64,000 nucleotides of DNA from NCBI RefSeq assembly GCF_009982895.1, contig NZ_WXZL01000006.1:124001-188000 (forward strand), read 5' to 3'. The DNA comes from Deinococcus alpinitundrae (lineage in GTDB: Bacteria; Deinococcota; Deinococci; Deinococcales; Deinococcaceae). The notes beneath the pieces are model-generated. The model saw nothing but the letters and a program-made list of their open reading frames with translations, was not told the DNA's origin and searched no databases. Positions 1 through 11,072 of the stretch are shown here, piece after piece. Position 1 is the stretch's first letter, and the number at the start of each line of letters is the position of its first letter. The position numbers were made by a program, and so were the translations under genes.

Positions 1-1
1 T

Positions 2-1606
2 CGCGCCAAGACCAGCATCAGCACCAGCACGCTGCTCGACACCCGCTCGATCGAAGCGCAGGCCACCAGCCTGGGTATGGACGCCACCACGGCGGGCGAT
101 TACCAGTACACCGACAAGTTTCTGGCGGCCCTGCAAACCGTGACGCCCGAGGACGTGCGCCGGGTGGCCCAGAAATACCTCCCCGACAGCGCCCGCACGG
201 TGGGCTACTTCGAGCCGACCAAGGCGGTGGAGGGCAGCGGCAACGCGGCCAGCGCGGGTGGGGCCACCCAGGAGGCCTTCAATGCTGGGCCACCCGTCGA
301 TCCCGCCGAGGTTGCCAAGTATCTGCCCGCCTCCCAGCCCTCGGGCCAGGCCAAGATCACCCTGCCCGACAAGTTTACCCTGCCCAACGGCATGACCGTG
401 ATGCTGCTGAAAGACACCTCGACCCCCACTGTCAGCCTCAGCGCCAACGTCAAGGCCGGGCGCGAGTTTGACACCGACACTAAAGCCGGACTGGTCGATC
501 TTGTGGCAGCCAATCTGCTCTCGGGTACCCAGACCCGCGACGAACTGACTCTGGCCAAGCTGCTCGACGACGTGGGCGCGCAGCTCGCTCCGGCGGCCAA
601 CCGCTTCGGGGTGCAGATCGGTGGGGCCAGCCGCGACAAGGATCTGCCGGTGCTCTTGACCGCCCTTTCCGACATCCTGCAAAACGCCACCTTCCCGGCG
701 GACCAGTTCAAGCGCGCCCAGGCCCGCGCCGTGCAGGGAGCCGTGCAGGCCAATGACGACCCCGGCAGCGTGGCCATCAAGGTGTTTCGCAAGACGCTGT
801 ACCCGGCGGGTAATCCCTGGCAGGTGTTTAGCAGCCCCGACACCATCGGCGCGCTGACCCGCCAGGACGCCCTCGACTTCTACAAGACCCACTACCGCCC
901 CGACGCCACCGTGCTGACGCTGGTGGGCAATTTCGATCCAGCACAGGTCAAGACCCTGCTCAACCAGACCTTCGGCGGCTGGACCGCTTCCGGCCCGACC
1001 CCGCAGGTGGTCTACCCGGTGATCGGCAAGCCTGCCGGAATCGTCAAAGCCTCCGGCGATCTGCCGGGCAAGACCCAGGCGGTGACCTACCTGGGCTACC
1101 AGAGCATCGCCCGCAGTGATCCGCGCTACTACGCTTCCCTGGTGCTCAACGACGTGCTGGGTGGCAGTACCCTGTCGAGCCGTCTGGGTACCGAGCTGCG
1201 CGACAAGGAGGGCCTGACCTACGGTGTGGGCAGCAGCTTTGCGGCGCTCAAGCAGCCGGGGGCCTTTACCATCTCGCTGCAGACCAACCCCAAGGACACC
1301 GACAGGGCCGTTCAGGGAGCCATCAACATCCTCAAGGACGTGCGCGACAACGGCCTGAGCGCCACCGAGGTCGCCACCTCCAAGAACGGCCTGCTGAGCA
1401 GCTACACGGTGGGCTTATCCAACCCCGCCGCGCTGGCGGCCACCTTCACCAGTCTGGTGTCGGACGGGCTGCCGCTGAGCGAACTCACCGATTACCAGGC
1501 CAAGATCAACGCGGTGACGCCCGCAGCGGTAAATCAGGCCGCCAAAGAACTGCTCGACCCCGACAACGTCGTGGAAGTGACGGCCGGGCCGGGCAGCGGG
1601 AAATAA
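2..1606 (+). CDS. M16 family zinc-peptidase-like protein, C-terminal part (5' end outside window)
   Basis: The reading frame is already open at base 2, so the gene begins upstream of the window. What is visible is the second half of a two-repeat M16 (insulinase/pitrilysin, processing-peptidase-like) protein. A linker is followed by a full M16 repeat starting near the segment TLPNGMTVMLLKD. That repeat lacks the HxxEH zinc motif (AGLVDLVAANLL stands in its place) but keeps the Arg/Tyr substrate-binding pair in ELRDKEGLTYGVGS. This is the usual pattern: the N-terminal repeat carries zinc and the C-terminal one is inactive. The protein probably acts in the periplasm on peptides, as family members with signal peptides do. 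A strong terminator follows directly. Family assignment is secure; the substrate is unknown. Confidence 0.9.
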   Translation, partial: RAKTSISTSTLLDTRSIEAQATSLGMDATTAGDYQYTDKFLAALQTVTPEDVRRVAQKYLPDSARTVGYFEPTKAVEGSGNAASAGGATQEAFNAGPPVDPAEVAKYLPASQPSGQAKITLPDKFTLPNGMTVMLLKDTSTPTVSLSANVKAGREFDTDTKAGLVDLVAANLLSGTQTRDELTLAKLLDDVGAQLAPAANRFGVQIGGASRDKDLPVLLTALSDILQNATFPADQFKRAQARAVQGAVQANDDPGSVAIKVFRKTLYPAGNPWQVFSSPDTIGALTRQDALDFYKTHYRPDATVLTLVGNFDPAQVKTLLNQTFGGWTASGPTPQVVYPVIGKPAGIVKASGDLPGKTQAVTYLGYQSIARSDPRYYASLVLNDVLGGSTLSSRLGTELRDKEGLTYGVGSSFAALKQPGAFTISLQTNPKDTDRAVQGAINILKDVRDNGLSATEVATSKNGLLSSYTVGLSNPAALAATFTSLVSDGLPLSELTDYQAKINAVTPAAVNQAAKELLDPDNVVEVTAGPGSGK

Positions 1607-1617
1607 GCGCTGAACGT

Positions 1618-1663
1618 CAGGAAGGAGGCCACCCGCGAGTCAGGGTGGCCTCCTTCCTGTTTG
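1618..1663. terminator. Bidirectional Rho-independent terminator
   Basis: A perfect 17-bp stem (1618-1634 with 1643-1659) has an 8-base loop and a short T run on the + side. It lies between the convergent M16 peptidase and Sco genes and can serve both. Confidence 0.85.
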
Positions 1664-1667
1664 GTGC

Positions 1668-2255
1668 TCAGTACTTTTGCAGCAACTGGGGTAAATCGGT
1701 ACCCAGCGAGCCGTCGCCGAGCGAGTCGCTGTTGTAGACCCGCCGGAAACGGCCCTGGCGGTCGAGCACCGCGATCTGGTCGCCGTGCAGGATGGTGCCG
1801 CTCTCCGTTTGGGTGTCGAGAATGAAAAAGGTGCGGGCGGCGGCCTTGGCGACTTCAGGTGTGCCGGTCAGGCCGCGAAACCGGGCGTCGAAGTTGTCGA
1901 GGTAAGCGCGCATCACTCTGGGCGAATCGTGCTGCGGGTCCACGCTGACGAGCTGCACCTGCACCTCACGCTGCTGCTCGGCGCTGAGTTGCCGGTAAAT
2001 CTTGGAAAGGCGGCCCAGGGTCAACGGACAGACGTCCGGGCAGCGGGTGAAGCCGAAAAAAACCAGCCGTACCTGGTCGGACGCGCCGCCCAGCATGGCC
2101 GGTTGCCCGTCGTCGCGAACCATCTGGAGCGCCGAGACGCGCGGTGCCGGGTCGAGTGCGGTGCCGCCCAGCGCCTCGGCGGTATTGCCACGAAAGAACA
2201 GCAGCCCGCCCAGCACGGCGGCGACGGACAGCAGGGCAGCGGTAAGCCACTTCAT
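1668..2255 (-). CDS. SCO1/SenC/PrrC family copper chaperone
   Basis: This 195-residue protein has an N-terminal membrane anchor (about residues 4-21) and a thioredoxin-like Sco domain. The copper ligands are visible: C72 and C76 in the motif RCPDVCP, and H157 in LHGDQ. Sco proteins deliver copper to the CuA site of cytochrome c oxidase or maintain its thiol state at the outer face of the cytoplasmic membrane. No oxidase genes are next to it here. The ATG at 2255 is preceded by TAGATT eight bases upstream, which fits a leaderless transcript. Assignment is confident from the motif and length. Confidence 0.92.
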   Translation of the reverse strand: MKWLTAALLSVAAVLGGLLFFRGNTAEALGGTALDPAPRVSALQMVRDDGQPAMLGGASDQVRLVFFGFTRCPDVCPLTLGRLSKIYRQLSAEQQREVQVQLVSVDPQHDSPRVMRAYLDNFDARFRGLTGTPEVAKAAARTFFILDTQTESGTILHGDQIAVLDRQGRFRRVYNSDSLGDGSLGTDLPQLLQKY

Positions 2256-2413
2256 AAGGACTTAATCTAGTCCGATCCGGTGGGGATGGGTGTCCCTGGG
2301 CCGCGGCGGATACAGATGGTACTCAATTCCTAACCGCCGAACCCGTATGTTTTCCCTGCGTCGGTTGGTCGGCTGTCGTCGTCTCCGTGAAACGATTCGA
2401 GTTCAAGTCCCGA

Positions 2414-2851
2414 TCAGTCCGCCGTCTCGGGGTAGCGGGTGATGACTAGGCCGATATTCAGCTTGCCCATCTGCCGCAGCAGCTCCGGCGGAAAGTAACT
2501 CGTCTGGGTCTCGCTGCCGTACAGCCCCAGCGGGCGGTCCTCGATGCCGAAATCGAGCAGGATGGCGTCCACGCCGGGGTATTCGGCCAGCGTAGAGAGG
2601 GCCGCCTCGTGGCGCTTGAGAAACAGCTCGGCGTCGCTGGCTTGCTGGGCAGGCTGCCGGAAGGAAGCCGCACTCGCCAGGGCCGCAAAACCCGATTGCC
2701 CGTGCTTGAGTTCCTGGCCCGCGTCCCCCGGACTGTGGCGGGCAGTGAGCTTCTCGCCGCGCCGCCAGACTTTCATCGGCGAGAGGCGGCTGCGGCGCAA
2801 AAAGGCGTCCACCTCGAATTCGGCTCCAACTGCTCTCAGCACGCACGACAC
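2414..2851 (-). CDS. Conserved hypothetical protein (145 aa)
   Basis: I do not recognise a named family. The product is 145 residues with no signal peptide or membrane segment. The N-terminus reads SCVLRAVGAEFEVDAFL, and a later segment (YPGVDAILLDFGIED) looks like beta-alpha-beta. A fold resembling the small immunity/DUF4279-type proteins is possible but not shown. The start is chosen as GTG at 2851 because TAGACT lies seven bases upstream, the leaderless pattern seen for many neighbours. The frame overlaps an alternative antisense frame, but codon use and this promoter favour it. It sits alone between the Sco gene and an MFS transporter on the same strand. Confidence 0.6.
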   Translation of the reverse strand: MSCVLRAVGAEFEVDAFLRRSRLSPMKVWRRGEKLTARHSPGDAGQELKHGQSGFAALASAASFRQPAQQASDAELFLKRHEAALSTLAEYPGVDAILLDFGIEDRPLGLYGSETQTSYFPPELLRQMGKLNIGLVITRYPETAD

Positions 2852-2947
2852 GCGGCCTAGTCTAGCGGACTGGGCTGCTCCTGCGCTGACCCCTGCCGGG
2901 GTGGGTCGGGGTCAGCGCAGCCCCGGCAGCAGTCAGCCAGCAGACCA

Positions 2948-4123
2948 TCAGGCGGCCCGGCGTGGGCGGCGCAGCAGAGAGACCAGCCATACCACCAGCA
3001 GCAGATCAAGCGCGGCGATGCCCGTGAGGGCCAGCGGGGTCGCGGCGGGTCCGAATGCGTCGCGCAGCGAGCCGATGACCGGCGAGAACAGAACCGGCCC
3101 CAGAAAGCCCCCGGCGAACACCAGCGTCGGAGCATTGCGCCCCGGCAGTTCGCGGCTCAGCCACACCAGGCTGGTGGCGAACACCGGGGCCAGAAACAGC
3201 CCGGTCAGGCTATAGGCGGCAGGAGCGGCGGCGGGAATGCTGGCGCAGGCCAGGCTGACCAAGGCCAGCGCCAGCGCGCCGGTCACGAGTTGCGGCGGCG
3301 CGAAGCGCAGGGTCAGCGGCGCGGTGATCATTCGCCCGGCGGTGAAGAAGACCCAGTAGAGCGAGGAGACCTGGCTGGCGGCGGCAGTGCTCAGGCCCAA
3401 GCCGTCGCGCAGCGCCGTGACTTCCCAGGCCCCCACCCCGCCCTCGACGGCCACGTACACCAGGAACAGCAGGACAAACACGCCCAGCAGCAGGTGGGAC
3501 CGGGCCGGGCGGCCAGCGGGTGCCGACGCCCGATCGGGGGGCGTGGGGCGCGGGGCAGGCGAGCGGGGCAGCCTCAGCAGCGGCCACAGCAGCAGCCCGG
3601 CAAACACCGCGCAGCCCAGCAGCGGCAATTGCACGTTGCCGCCCGCCCGGCCCACCGCCAGCGGAGCCAGCACCGCTCCGACGCCGAATCCGGCGCTGAG
3701 CAGGTTGAGCATGGCCGCGCTGCGCTCGCCGTAGCGCACCGAGAGCCACACGTTGATGGTGAGGTCGAGCATCCCGAAGCCCAGGCCCAGCAAGGCTGAG
3801 GCCAGCAGCGCCAGCGGAAAGTCGGGTGCGAAGGCCAGGCCCAGGCTGCCCAATGCCGTGAGCAGGAGGGCCGCCGCCGCCCGCCGCTCGGCCACCAGTG
3901 AGGCGGGCAGCAGCCCGGCCAGCACCACCCCCAGAAAGGACCCCGCCGAGTTGGCGCTCAGCAGCAGCGAGGCTCCGGTGGCTTGCAAACCGAACTGCGC
4001 GCTGAGCCGGGGCAGCGCCGGGCCGAGAATCGGGTAGATGATGCCCAGCAGCAGAAAAATACCGAGGGCCACCACCGCCAGGCTGCGGGGCGGGGCGGGA
4101 AGAACGCTGGAAGTGGACTGCAC
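2948..4123 (-). CDS. Major facilitator superfamily transporter
   Basis: A 391-residue, very hydrophobic protein with about 12 predicted membrane segments and a central basic loop (RSPAPRPTPPDRASAPAGRPARS) that separates two six-helix halves, typical of MFS. The N-terminal half has motifs such as GPALPRLSAQFG and SAGSFLGVVLAGLL seen in drug/sugar MFS permeases. The start is GTG at 4123, six bases after TATGCT, so probably leaderless. The Lrp regulator upstream on the same strand has its own promoter. Substrate cannot be deduced. Confidence 0.85.
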   Translation of the reverse strand: MQSTSSVLPAPPRSLAVVALGIFLLLGIIYPILGPALPRLSAQFGLQATGASLLLSANSAGSFLGVVLAGLLPASLVAERRAAAALLLTALGSLGLAFAPDFPLALLASALLGLGFGMLDLTINVWLSVRYGERSAAMLNLLSAGFGVGAVLAPLAVGRAGGNVQLPLLGCAVFAGLLLWPLLRLPRSPAPRPTPPDRASAPAGRPARSHLLLGVFVLLFLVYVAVEGGVGAWEVTALRDGLGLSTAAASQVSSLYWVFFTAGRMITAPLTLRFAPPQLVTGALALALVSLACASIPAAAPAAYSLTGLFLAPVFATSLVWLSRELPGRNAPTLVFAGGFLGPVLFSPVIGSLRDAFGPAATPLALTGIAALDLLLVVWLVSLLRRPRRAA

Positions 4124-4161
4124 CGACGCAGCATAGCCGCACGGCAGGGGAGAAGACCCGA

Positions 4162-4632
4162 CTATTCCAGCGGCAGACTGGTCGTACTTTTTTCCTGTTT
4201 GACGATGATGGTGCTGTTGGTGTTGCGCACGCCCGGAATGGCGGCCAGCACGTCCACCAGAAAGCGCTGGTAAGCGTCGAGGTCTGGCACGCAGACCTTC
4301 AGGAGAAAGTCACTCTCGCCCAGGCACAGGTAGCATTCCAGCACTTCCGGGCGGCGAATCATGTGCTCGGCGAAGGTCTGGAAACCGGGCTTGGTCTGCT
4401 TGTCGAGGCTCACATTCACGAAGACGGTCAGGTCCCGCCCCACCTTCTTGGGATCGAGCAGGGCCACGTAGCGCCGGATGACGCCCTCCTCCTCCAGCCG
4501 CCGCACCCGCCGCAGGGTCGGGGCCGGGGTCAGGCCCACCTCGTCGGCCAGCTCGGTGTTGGGAATGCGCCCGTCGCGCTGCAAGATGCCCAGTATTCGG
4601 CGGTCGATGGCGTCCAGCTCAGGTTGAGACAT
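4162..4632 (-). CDS. Lrp/AsnC family transcriptional regulator
   Basis: The 156-residue protein has an N-terminal helix-turn-helix (DAIDRRILGILQRDGRIPN, then ELADEVGLTPAPTLRRVRRL) and a C-terminal RAM/ligand-binding domain (about residues 70-150). It is divergent from alanine dehydrogenase. In many bacteria such a regulator senses alanine or leucine and controls ald, so it is likely the local regulator of the alanine dehydrogenase gene. ATG at 4632 follows TAGACT by six bases, a leaderless start. A specific operator was not identified in the 148-bp intergenic region. Confidence 0.92.
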   Translation of the reverse strand: MSQPELDAIDRRILGILQRDGRIPNTELADEVGLTPAPTLRRVRRLEEEGVIRRYVALLDPKKVGRDLTVFVNVSLDKQTKPGFQTFAEHMIRRPEVLECYLCLGESDFLLKVCVPDLDAYQRFLVDVLAAIPGVRNTNSTIIVKQEKSTTSLPLE

Positions 4633-4780
4633 CTTCAGAGTCTAAAGCCTTCATCGGCGCATTGATATTGCTTGAGGGCGGCGTTTCGGGCACGCTTCGG
4701 CAATCCTGAGGGCCGGGCTGAGGACTACCATGGAGTCAAACTTCAAAGCGAACGCGCCCGCACACGGCGCAAACGAGGAC

Positions 4781-6321
<1,541 letters not shown>

Positions 6322-6333
6322 GGCGGCAGTATA

Positions 6334-6377
6334 GAAAAGCGCCCCGCTTCCGTCGTCAGACAGGGAAACGGAGCGCT
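6334..6377 (-). terminator. Terminator of the skp-like gene cluster
   Basis: Read on the minus strand, a 14-bp stem with two G-U pairs (6364-6377 with 6338-6351) and a 12-base loop is followed by TTTT. It ends the transcript of the three OmpH genes immediately before the -10 box (rc of 6329-6334) of the CMD gene. Confidence 0.75.
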
Positions 6378-6389
6378 AGAGGGGTAACT

Positions 6390-6893
6390 CTACTTCTTAA
6401 CGGCTTTCTGCGCCGCCGCCGTCAGATCGGTGGTCTGGGTGTTGGCGTAGATGACGATACTGCTGCTGGCTGCCTTACGTTTGTCGAGCACCACCGTGAA
6501 GCCCTGCGCCTTGGCCGCTGCCGCGACCGCCGCGTTGACCGATCCGGCGACGGGCGCAAACGCCTTGCGGCGCTGCACGTCGTAGTTCTTGAGGGCCGTC
6601 TGGTAAGTCGTCTGGGCTTTCTTGAGCGCTTGCACGTCGGCGGCGCTGGCCTTGCCGGTGTTGACCTTGGCCTGAAGCGTGCCGATGGCCTGGCTCTGCT
6701 TGCCCAGATCCGTGTCGGCCTTCTGGTTGAGGGTCACGAAGGCCGGGCCGCCCTTGCTGCTCTCGATAACCTTCTGCACGTCCACCAGCCCGACCTTTCC
6801 GGCCTTGAGGGTGGCCGCGCCTGCCAGCCCGGTGATCAGTGCGGCGGCCAGCAGGGTGGTCTGGGTGGGCGAGAGATTGAGTTTGCCCGGCAT
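6390..6893 (-). CDS. OmpH/Skp-like periplasmic chaperone, paralogue 1
   Basis: A 167-residue protein with a signal peptide (about 1-26, ending AGAATLKAG), then the OmpH/Skp pattern: a beta strand (VGLVDVQKVI), a long Ala/Lys/Gln-rich helix hairpin, and the closing strand (GFTVVLDKRK) leading to TTDLTAAAQKAVKK. Skp proteins are trimeric chaperones that carry unfolded outer-membrane proteins across the periplasm. The start codon follows directly on the stop of paralogue 2, so the two are translated from one mRNA. Last gene of a cluster of three related copies. Confidence 0.85.
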   Translation of the reverse strand: MPGKLNLSPTQTTLLAAALITGLAGAATLKAGKVGLVDVQKVIESSKGGPAFVTLNQKADTDLGKQSQAIGTLQAKVNTGKASAADVQALKKAQTTYQTALKNYDVQRRKAFAPVAGSVNAAVAAAAKAQGFTVVLDKRKAASSSIVIYANTQTTDLTAAAQKAVKK

Positions 6894-7403
6894 TTACTTC
6901 TTCGCCAGCGCCGTTTTCACTGCGTCGGTCAGATCGGTGCTGGGGTCGGCGTAGACCACCAGGCCGTTGGCGGTGGCGGCGTCCATCACCACAGCCACGC
7001 CGTTGGTCTTGGCGGCGGCGCTCACGGCGCTGTCCACTTGGGTGGTGATCGGGTTGACCTTGGCCGAGATCTGGGCGTCGTAATCCTTGGCCTTGGCCTG
7101 GATGGTCGTGATCAGCTGGCTGAGCTTGTCCTTGTCGGCGGGCTTGATGGCCGATCCCTGGGCCTGAAGCGCCTTGATCTGCGTGTCGAGCGGCTTGAGT
7201 TCGTCGTCGGCCTTCTTCTGGAGGGCCACCACCGCCGCGTTGTCGGGGTGCGCCTTCAAGACCTCGGCCACGTTCACGAAGGCGATCTTCTGCGGCGCGG
7301 TCTGGGCGTGGGGGGTGAGGCTGCCGAGAGCAAAGCCGCCCACCAGCAGGGCAGGCATGGCGAGACTGAGTTTGAGATCGAACTTGGGCTTGGGGATACG
7401 CAT
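6894..7403 (-). CDS. OmpH/Skp-like periplasmic chaperone, paralogue 2
   Basis: 169 residues. Signal-type N-terminus (LSLAMPALLVGGFALGSL), then KIAFVNVAEVLKAHPDNAAV, a helical hairpin, and the C-terminal strand VAVVMDAATANGLVVYADP ending in STDLTDAVKTALAKK, the end typical of Skp-like proteins in this group. I place the start at ATG 7403 because TAGCGT lies seven bases upstream; an in-frame ATG at 7436 would add 11 residues before the signal sequence. Closely related to the other two copies in the cluster. Confidence 0.85.
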   Translation of the reverse strand: MRIPKPKFDLKLSLAMPALLVGGFALGSLTPHAQTAPQKIAFVNVAEVLKAHPDNAAVVALQKKADDELKPLDTQIKALQAQGSAIKPADKDKLSQLITTIQAKAKDYDAQISAKVNPITTQVDSAVSAAAKTNGVAVVMDAATANGLVVYADPSTDLTDAVKTALAKK

Positions 7404-7493
7404 GGTGAGCACGCTAGCATGCTCATTTTTGAGCATCGTGAACGCAGAAATCAGCGGGCCGTCAGTGTTCCGGCGGCGGTCCCTGGCTCCGAA

Positions 7494-8000
7494 TCACTTC
7501 CTGGTCATGGCCGCTTTCACCGTGCCCGTCAGGTCGGCGCTGGGATCGGCGTACACCACGATGCCCGACTGCTGGGCGAGGTTGGCGTTGAGCACCACCG
7601 CGACGCTGTTGGCTTTGGCGGCGGCAGCGACGGCGGCGTTGGCCTGCTGGGTGATCGGAGCGAGCTTGGCGTTGACCTGGGCGTCGTAGTCTTTCGATTT
7701 GCTCTGGGCGGCGCTGATCAGTTGATTCAGCCTGTCTTTGTCGCCCGCGCTGATCTGGCTGCCCTGCTTGAGCAGCGGCTGGATCTGGTCGTCGAGGGCC
7801 CCCAGTTCAGCGTCGCGCTTCTGGCCCAGGGCCACCACCGCCGCGTCGTCGGGGCTGGCCTTGAGAATCTCGGCCACGTTGATCAGGGCGACCTTCTGCG
7901 GAGCACTCTGGGCGTGGGGCGCGAGATTGCCGAGCAGCGCGCCGCCGATCAGGAGCGCAGGCAGGGCGAGCAGGGCCGTGGCCTTCTTGATGGGCTGCAT
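7494..8000 (-). CDS. OmpH/Skp-like periplasmic chaperone, paralogue 3
   Basis: 168 residues beginning [20 protein letters not shown] (signal peptide), followed by [20 protein letters not shown], a Gln/Lys/Asp-rich helical hairpin and the end [19 protein letters not shown]. Start chosen at ATG 8000, seven bases after TACGTT; the frame is open further upstream but that part lacks a signal peptide and overlaps the divergent CBS gene. It has its own promoter and is followed after 90 bases by paralogue 2. Confidence 0.87.
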   Translation of the reverse strand: MQPIKKATALLALPALLIGGALLGNLAPHAQSAPQKVALINVAEILKASPDDAAVVALGQKRDAELGALDDQIQPLLKQGSQISAGDKDRLNQLISAAQSKSKDYDAQVNAKLAPITQQANAAVAAAAKANSVAVVLNANLAQQSGIVVYADPSADLTGTVKAAMTRK

Positions 8001-8082
8001 GGCACCGAACGTAGCACGCTGGTTGCTGAGCGCCGTGAAAGGCAAGGCGCAGAGCGCTGCCGAGGGCGCTAGACTCTTCTTT

Positions 8083-8718
<636 letters not shown>

Positions 8719-8867
8719 GACGAAATTGAACGGAGCGCTCAGCATTCCAGCGAACGGACTGAGGCTCAACGAGTACGGTTTGGCGGAGATGCAAAGAAAG
8801 AAGGTGTTCTTTTCGGAGTTCCTGGAATTGGAGCCAAATCGCATGGGTGCCTGGAACCGAGTCTGGC

Positions 8868-9569
8868 TCAGTCCTCGGCCAGCAGCTCAGGGCGCAGCCC
8901 CGGTGCGGCGCTCTTCTGCGCGGCCAGATGCACGTAGCCCTCGATCAAATGCACGATCACCGGGTTGTGGGTATGGACCCCGTGGGCCTCGCCCGGCTCG
9001 CCCTCCTCAATGAAGTGAGCGATGACCGCCGCCTCGCCGTCGCGTGACAGCAAAAAGGCACTCTGCCCGACCGCCGCCACACTGGGCAGATCCGTCAGGG
9101 TGGTCTGCACTATCCTCACGCCTCTAGGCGTCAGGCGCTCCAGGCGGCTGAGCAGATCGGCGCGGCCCGCCATCACCAGGCTGGCGCGCGCGTTCAGGGT
9201 CAGGTCCTCGCACATCGACGTGATGGCCGCGTTGCCGTAGAGGTGGTACACCGCTTCGGGGGCCGGGTCGGGCGCGAGGCGCGAGAGGTCGCGGTCGAGC
9301 GCGCCCAGACGATCATCGAACGAGCGCCGGGCGCGGGCCAGGTACTCTCGGGCCGAGAGGGGCGCGTATTCGAGCGGGTTTTGCCCCACGCGGGCGGCCA
9401 GGCCGCGTCCTTCCAAGCGCTCCAGCGTTTCGTAGATCTTGGGCCTGGGAATGCCTGCCTGCCGCGCCACACGGGCCGGAACGGCCCGCCCCAGGGCCAG
9501 CAGGGCCGTGTAGGCGCGGGCCTCGTATTCGGTAAGCCCCAGCGCTTGCAGGTGAATGACGGCGCTCAT
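8868..9569 (-). CDS. TrmB family transcriptional regulator
   Basis: 233 residues with an N-terminal TrmB winged helix (LGLTEYEARAYTALLALGRA, then VARQAGIPRPKIYETLERLEGRG) and a C-terminal effector region (about 100-233) that looks like the phospholipase-D-like TrmB regulatory fold. TrmB proteins sense sugars or other metabolites; the ligand here is unknown. ATG at 9569 follows TACACT by eight bases, supporting this start over a longer frame. No obvious metabolic target gene is adjacent; the preceding gene on this strand is a C-terminal processing protease. Confidence 0.88.
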   Translation of the reverse strand: MSAVIHLQALGLTEYEARAYTALLALGRAVPARVARQAGIPRPKIYETLERLEGRGLAARVGQNPLEYAPLSAREYLARARRSFDDRLGALDRDLSRLAPDPAPEAVYHLYGNAAITSMCEDLTLNARASLVMAGRADLLSRLERLTPRGVRIVQTTLTDLPSVAAVGQSAFLLSRDGEAAVIAHFIEEGEPGEAHGVHTHNPVIVHLIEGYVHLAAQKSAAPGLRPELLAED

Positions 9570-9601
9570 TTCCGCCCAGTGTACGGGATTTTGCAACGCC
9601 G

Positions 9602-9660
9602 GGCGGCGGCATGCCGCCGCCGTACAGCACAATGCGCCGCCCTGGTTATCCGGGCGGCGC
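9602..9660. repeat. Paired GC-rich palindromes between ctp and the TrmB-type regulator
   Basis: There are two perfect dyads in a row. A 20-bp palindrome (9602-9621, centre AT) is followed by a hairpin with 9-bp arms (9634-9642 GCGCCGCCC with 9652-9660). They lie downstream of the protease gene and just upstream of the regulator promoter. The hairpin lacks a T tract on either strand, so it may be a weak terminator or an operator for the TrmB protein. Confidence 0.5.
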
Positions 9661-9758
9661 AAAGCCAACGTCTCTTGGATCAGTTGTCGAACAAGAAGCG
9701 CTGCTCGACCGGGCGGGCAGGCGCGGGCGGTGCCGTGGTGCCCAAGTGCGCTACAGAC

Positions 9759-11072
9759 TTACTTGAACTGCTTGAGGGCAGCGGCCAGTTCGGCGTCTTT
9801 GGCGGTGTCGACGACGGCCACGCCCTGATCGGGGTTGGTCGGCTGGGCAACCGGCGGGGCGATGTAGGTGAATTTGCCGTCCTTGTCGGCCACCACGTCT
9901 ACCGGCTTGCCGCCGATGTTCAGCGTCACCTTGGCGCCGGCCTTGACGCCGCTGCCGGTGAAGTTGAGCGGCAGTGGGCGGCGGTTGTCGTCCACCTTGA
10001 CATCCGGCGTGATGCCCTTTTTCTGAATCTGGCGGCCATTGGGGGTCAGCCACTCGTTGGCGACGATGCGCACCTGCGCGCCGTTGACCAGTTCCACCGG
10101 GGTCTGAGCCACGCCCTTGCCGAAGCTGGTTTCACCGACGATGGTGGCCCGCTTGGTGTCCTGCAAAGCTCCGGCTACGATCTCGCTGGCCGAGGCACTG
10201 TTCTTGTTGATGAGCAGTACCAGTTGCCCGGTGTAGTCGGTGGACTGGGCCTTGGCGGTGTCGTAGACGGTGGTTTTGCCCTTGTTGTCACGCAGCGAGA
10301 CGATCGGCCCTTTTTGCAGGAACTGATCGGCCACGAACACGCCCGACGACAGCAGCCCGCCGCCGTTGTCGCGCAGATCGAGAATCAGTTTCTTTATGCC
10401 TTTCTTGTTCATGTTCTGCACGGCGGCCGAGAATTGTTCGTTGACCTTCTCGCTGTAGAAGGTATTGAGGGCGATGTAGCCGACGTTGCCCGGCAGGACG
10501 GTCTGCTCGACGCTGACGATGGTGACCGGCTGGCGCTCCAGGGCCACCGTGTAGGTGGATTTGCCGCGCCCGAAAGTGATGTTGACTTTGGTGCCCTTCT
10601 CGCCGCGCACCAATCGCACCACGTCGTTAAGGCTCAGGGTGGTCACGTCCTTGTCACCGATCTTGAGAAACACATCGCCGGTCTGCACGCCGCCCTGAAT
10701 AGCCGAGCCGGTCTTGAACACGGTGTCGACCTTGGCCCCGGTGCCGTCGGCGTTGGCTGCCGTGAGCTGAATGCCGATGCCGAAAAACGCGCCGCTGAGG
10801 TTTTCCTGATCGGTCTGGTTGTCCTGGGCCTCGACGTAGTAGGTGAATTCGTCGTCGAGCGAGGCGATCATGCCCTTGATGGCCCCGTTCATCAACTTGT
10901 TGTCGTCGAGCGGCCTGAGGTAGAGCTGGTGCAGCGCGCCGAACAGCTGGACGAACGCCTTGCCGTTGGTCGTCTTGACGATGTCGGTGGTGCTGTAGGT
11001 CGTGAACTGCGCGTAGCCCACGGCGGCGGTGGCGGCCAGTGCGCCTGAGACGAGCAAAAGACGTTTTCTCAC
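9759..11072 (-). CDS. S41 family C-terminal processing peptidase (CtpA/Prc-like)
   Basis: 437 residues: an N-terminal signal or anchor (RKRLLLVSGALAATAAVGYA), a helical lead, a PDZ domain (about 105-180, GGVQTGDVFLKIGDKDVTTL), and the S41 protease domain with LILDLRDNGGG, the nucleophile region NSASASEIVAGAL and the lysine motif GETSFGKGVAQT. Such proteases trim or degrade periplasmic proteins by recognising C-termini. The last 90 residues (PLPLNFTGSGVKAGAKVTLN onward) form an extra beta domain related to the copper-amine-oxidase-type stalk modules. GTG at 11072 follows TATGCT by six bases. A second S41 gene lies at about 21 kb. Confidence 0.93.
   Translation of the reverse strand: MRKRLLLVSGALAATAAVGYAQFTTYSTTDIVKTTNGKAFVQLFGALHQLYLRPLDDNKLMNGAIKGMIASLDDEFTYYVEAQDNQTDQENLSGAFFGIGIQLTAANADGTGAKVDTVFKTGSAIQGGVQTGDVFLKIGDKDVTTLSLNDVVRLVRGEKGTKVNITFGRGKSTYTVALERQPVTIVSVEQTVLPGNVGYIALNTFYSEKVNEQFSAAVQNMNKKGIKKLILDLRDNGGGLLSSGVFVADQFLQKGPIVSLRDNKGKTTVYDTAKAQSTDYTGQLVLLINKNSASASEIVAGALQDTKRATIVGETSFGKGVAQTPVELVNGAQVRIVANEWLTPNGRQIQKKGITPDVKVDDNRRPLPLNFTGSGVKAGAKVTLNIGGKPVDVVADKDGKFTYIAPPVAQPTNPDQGVAVVDTAKDAELAAALKQFK

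Noticed and set aside
2385..2420. Possible tRNA 3' end (TTCAAGTCC resembling a T-loop)
   Set aside because: The T-stem does not pair and no acceptor, D or anticodon arms can be built upstream.
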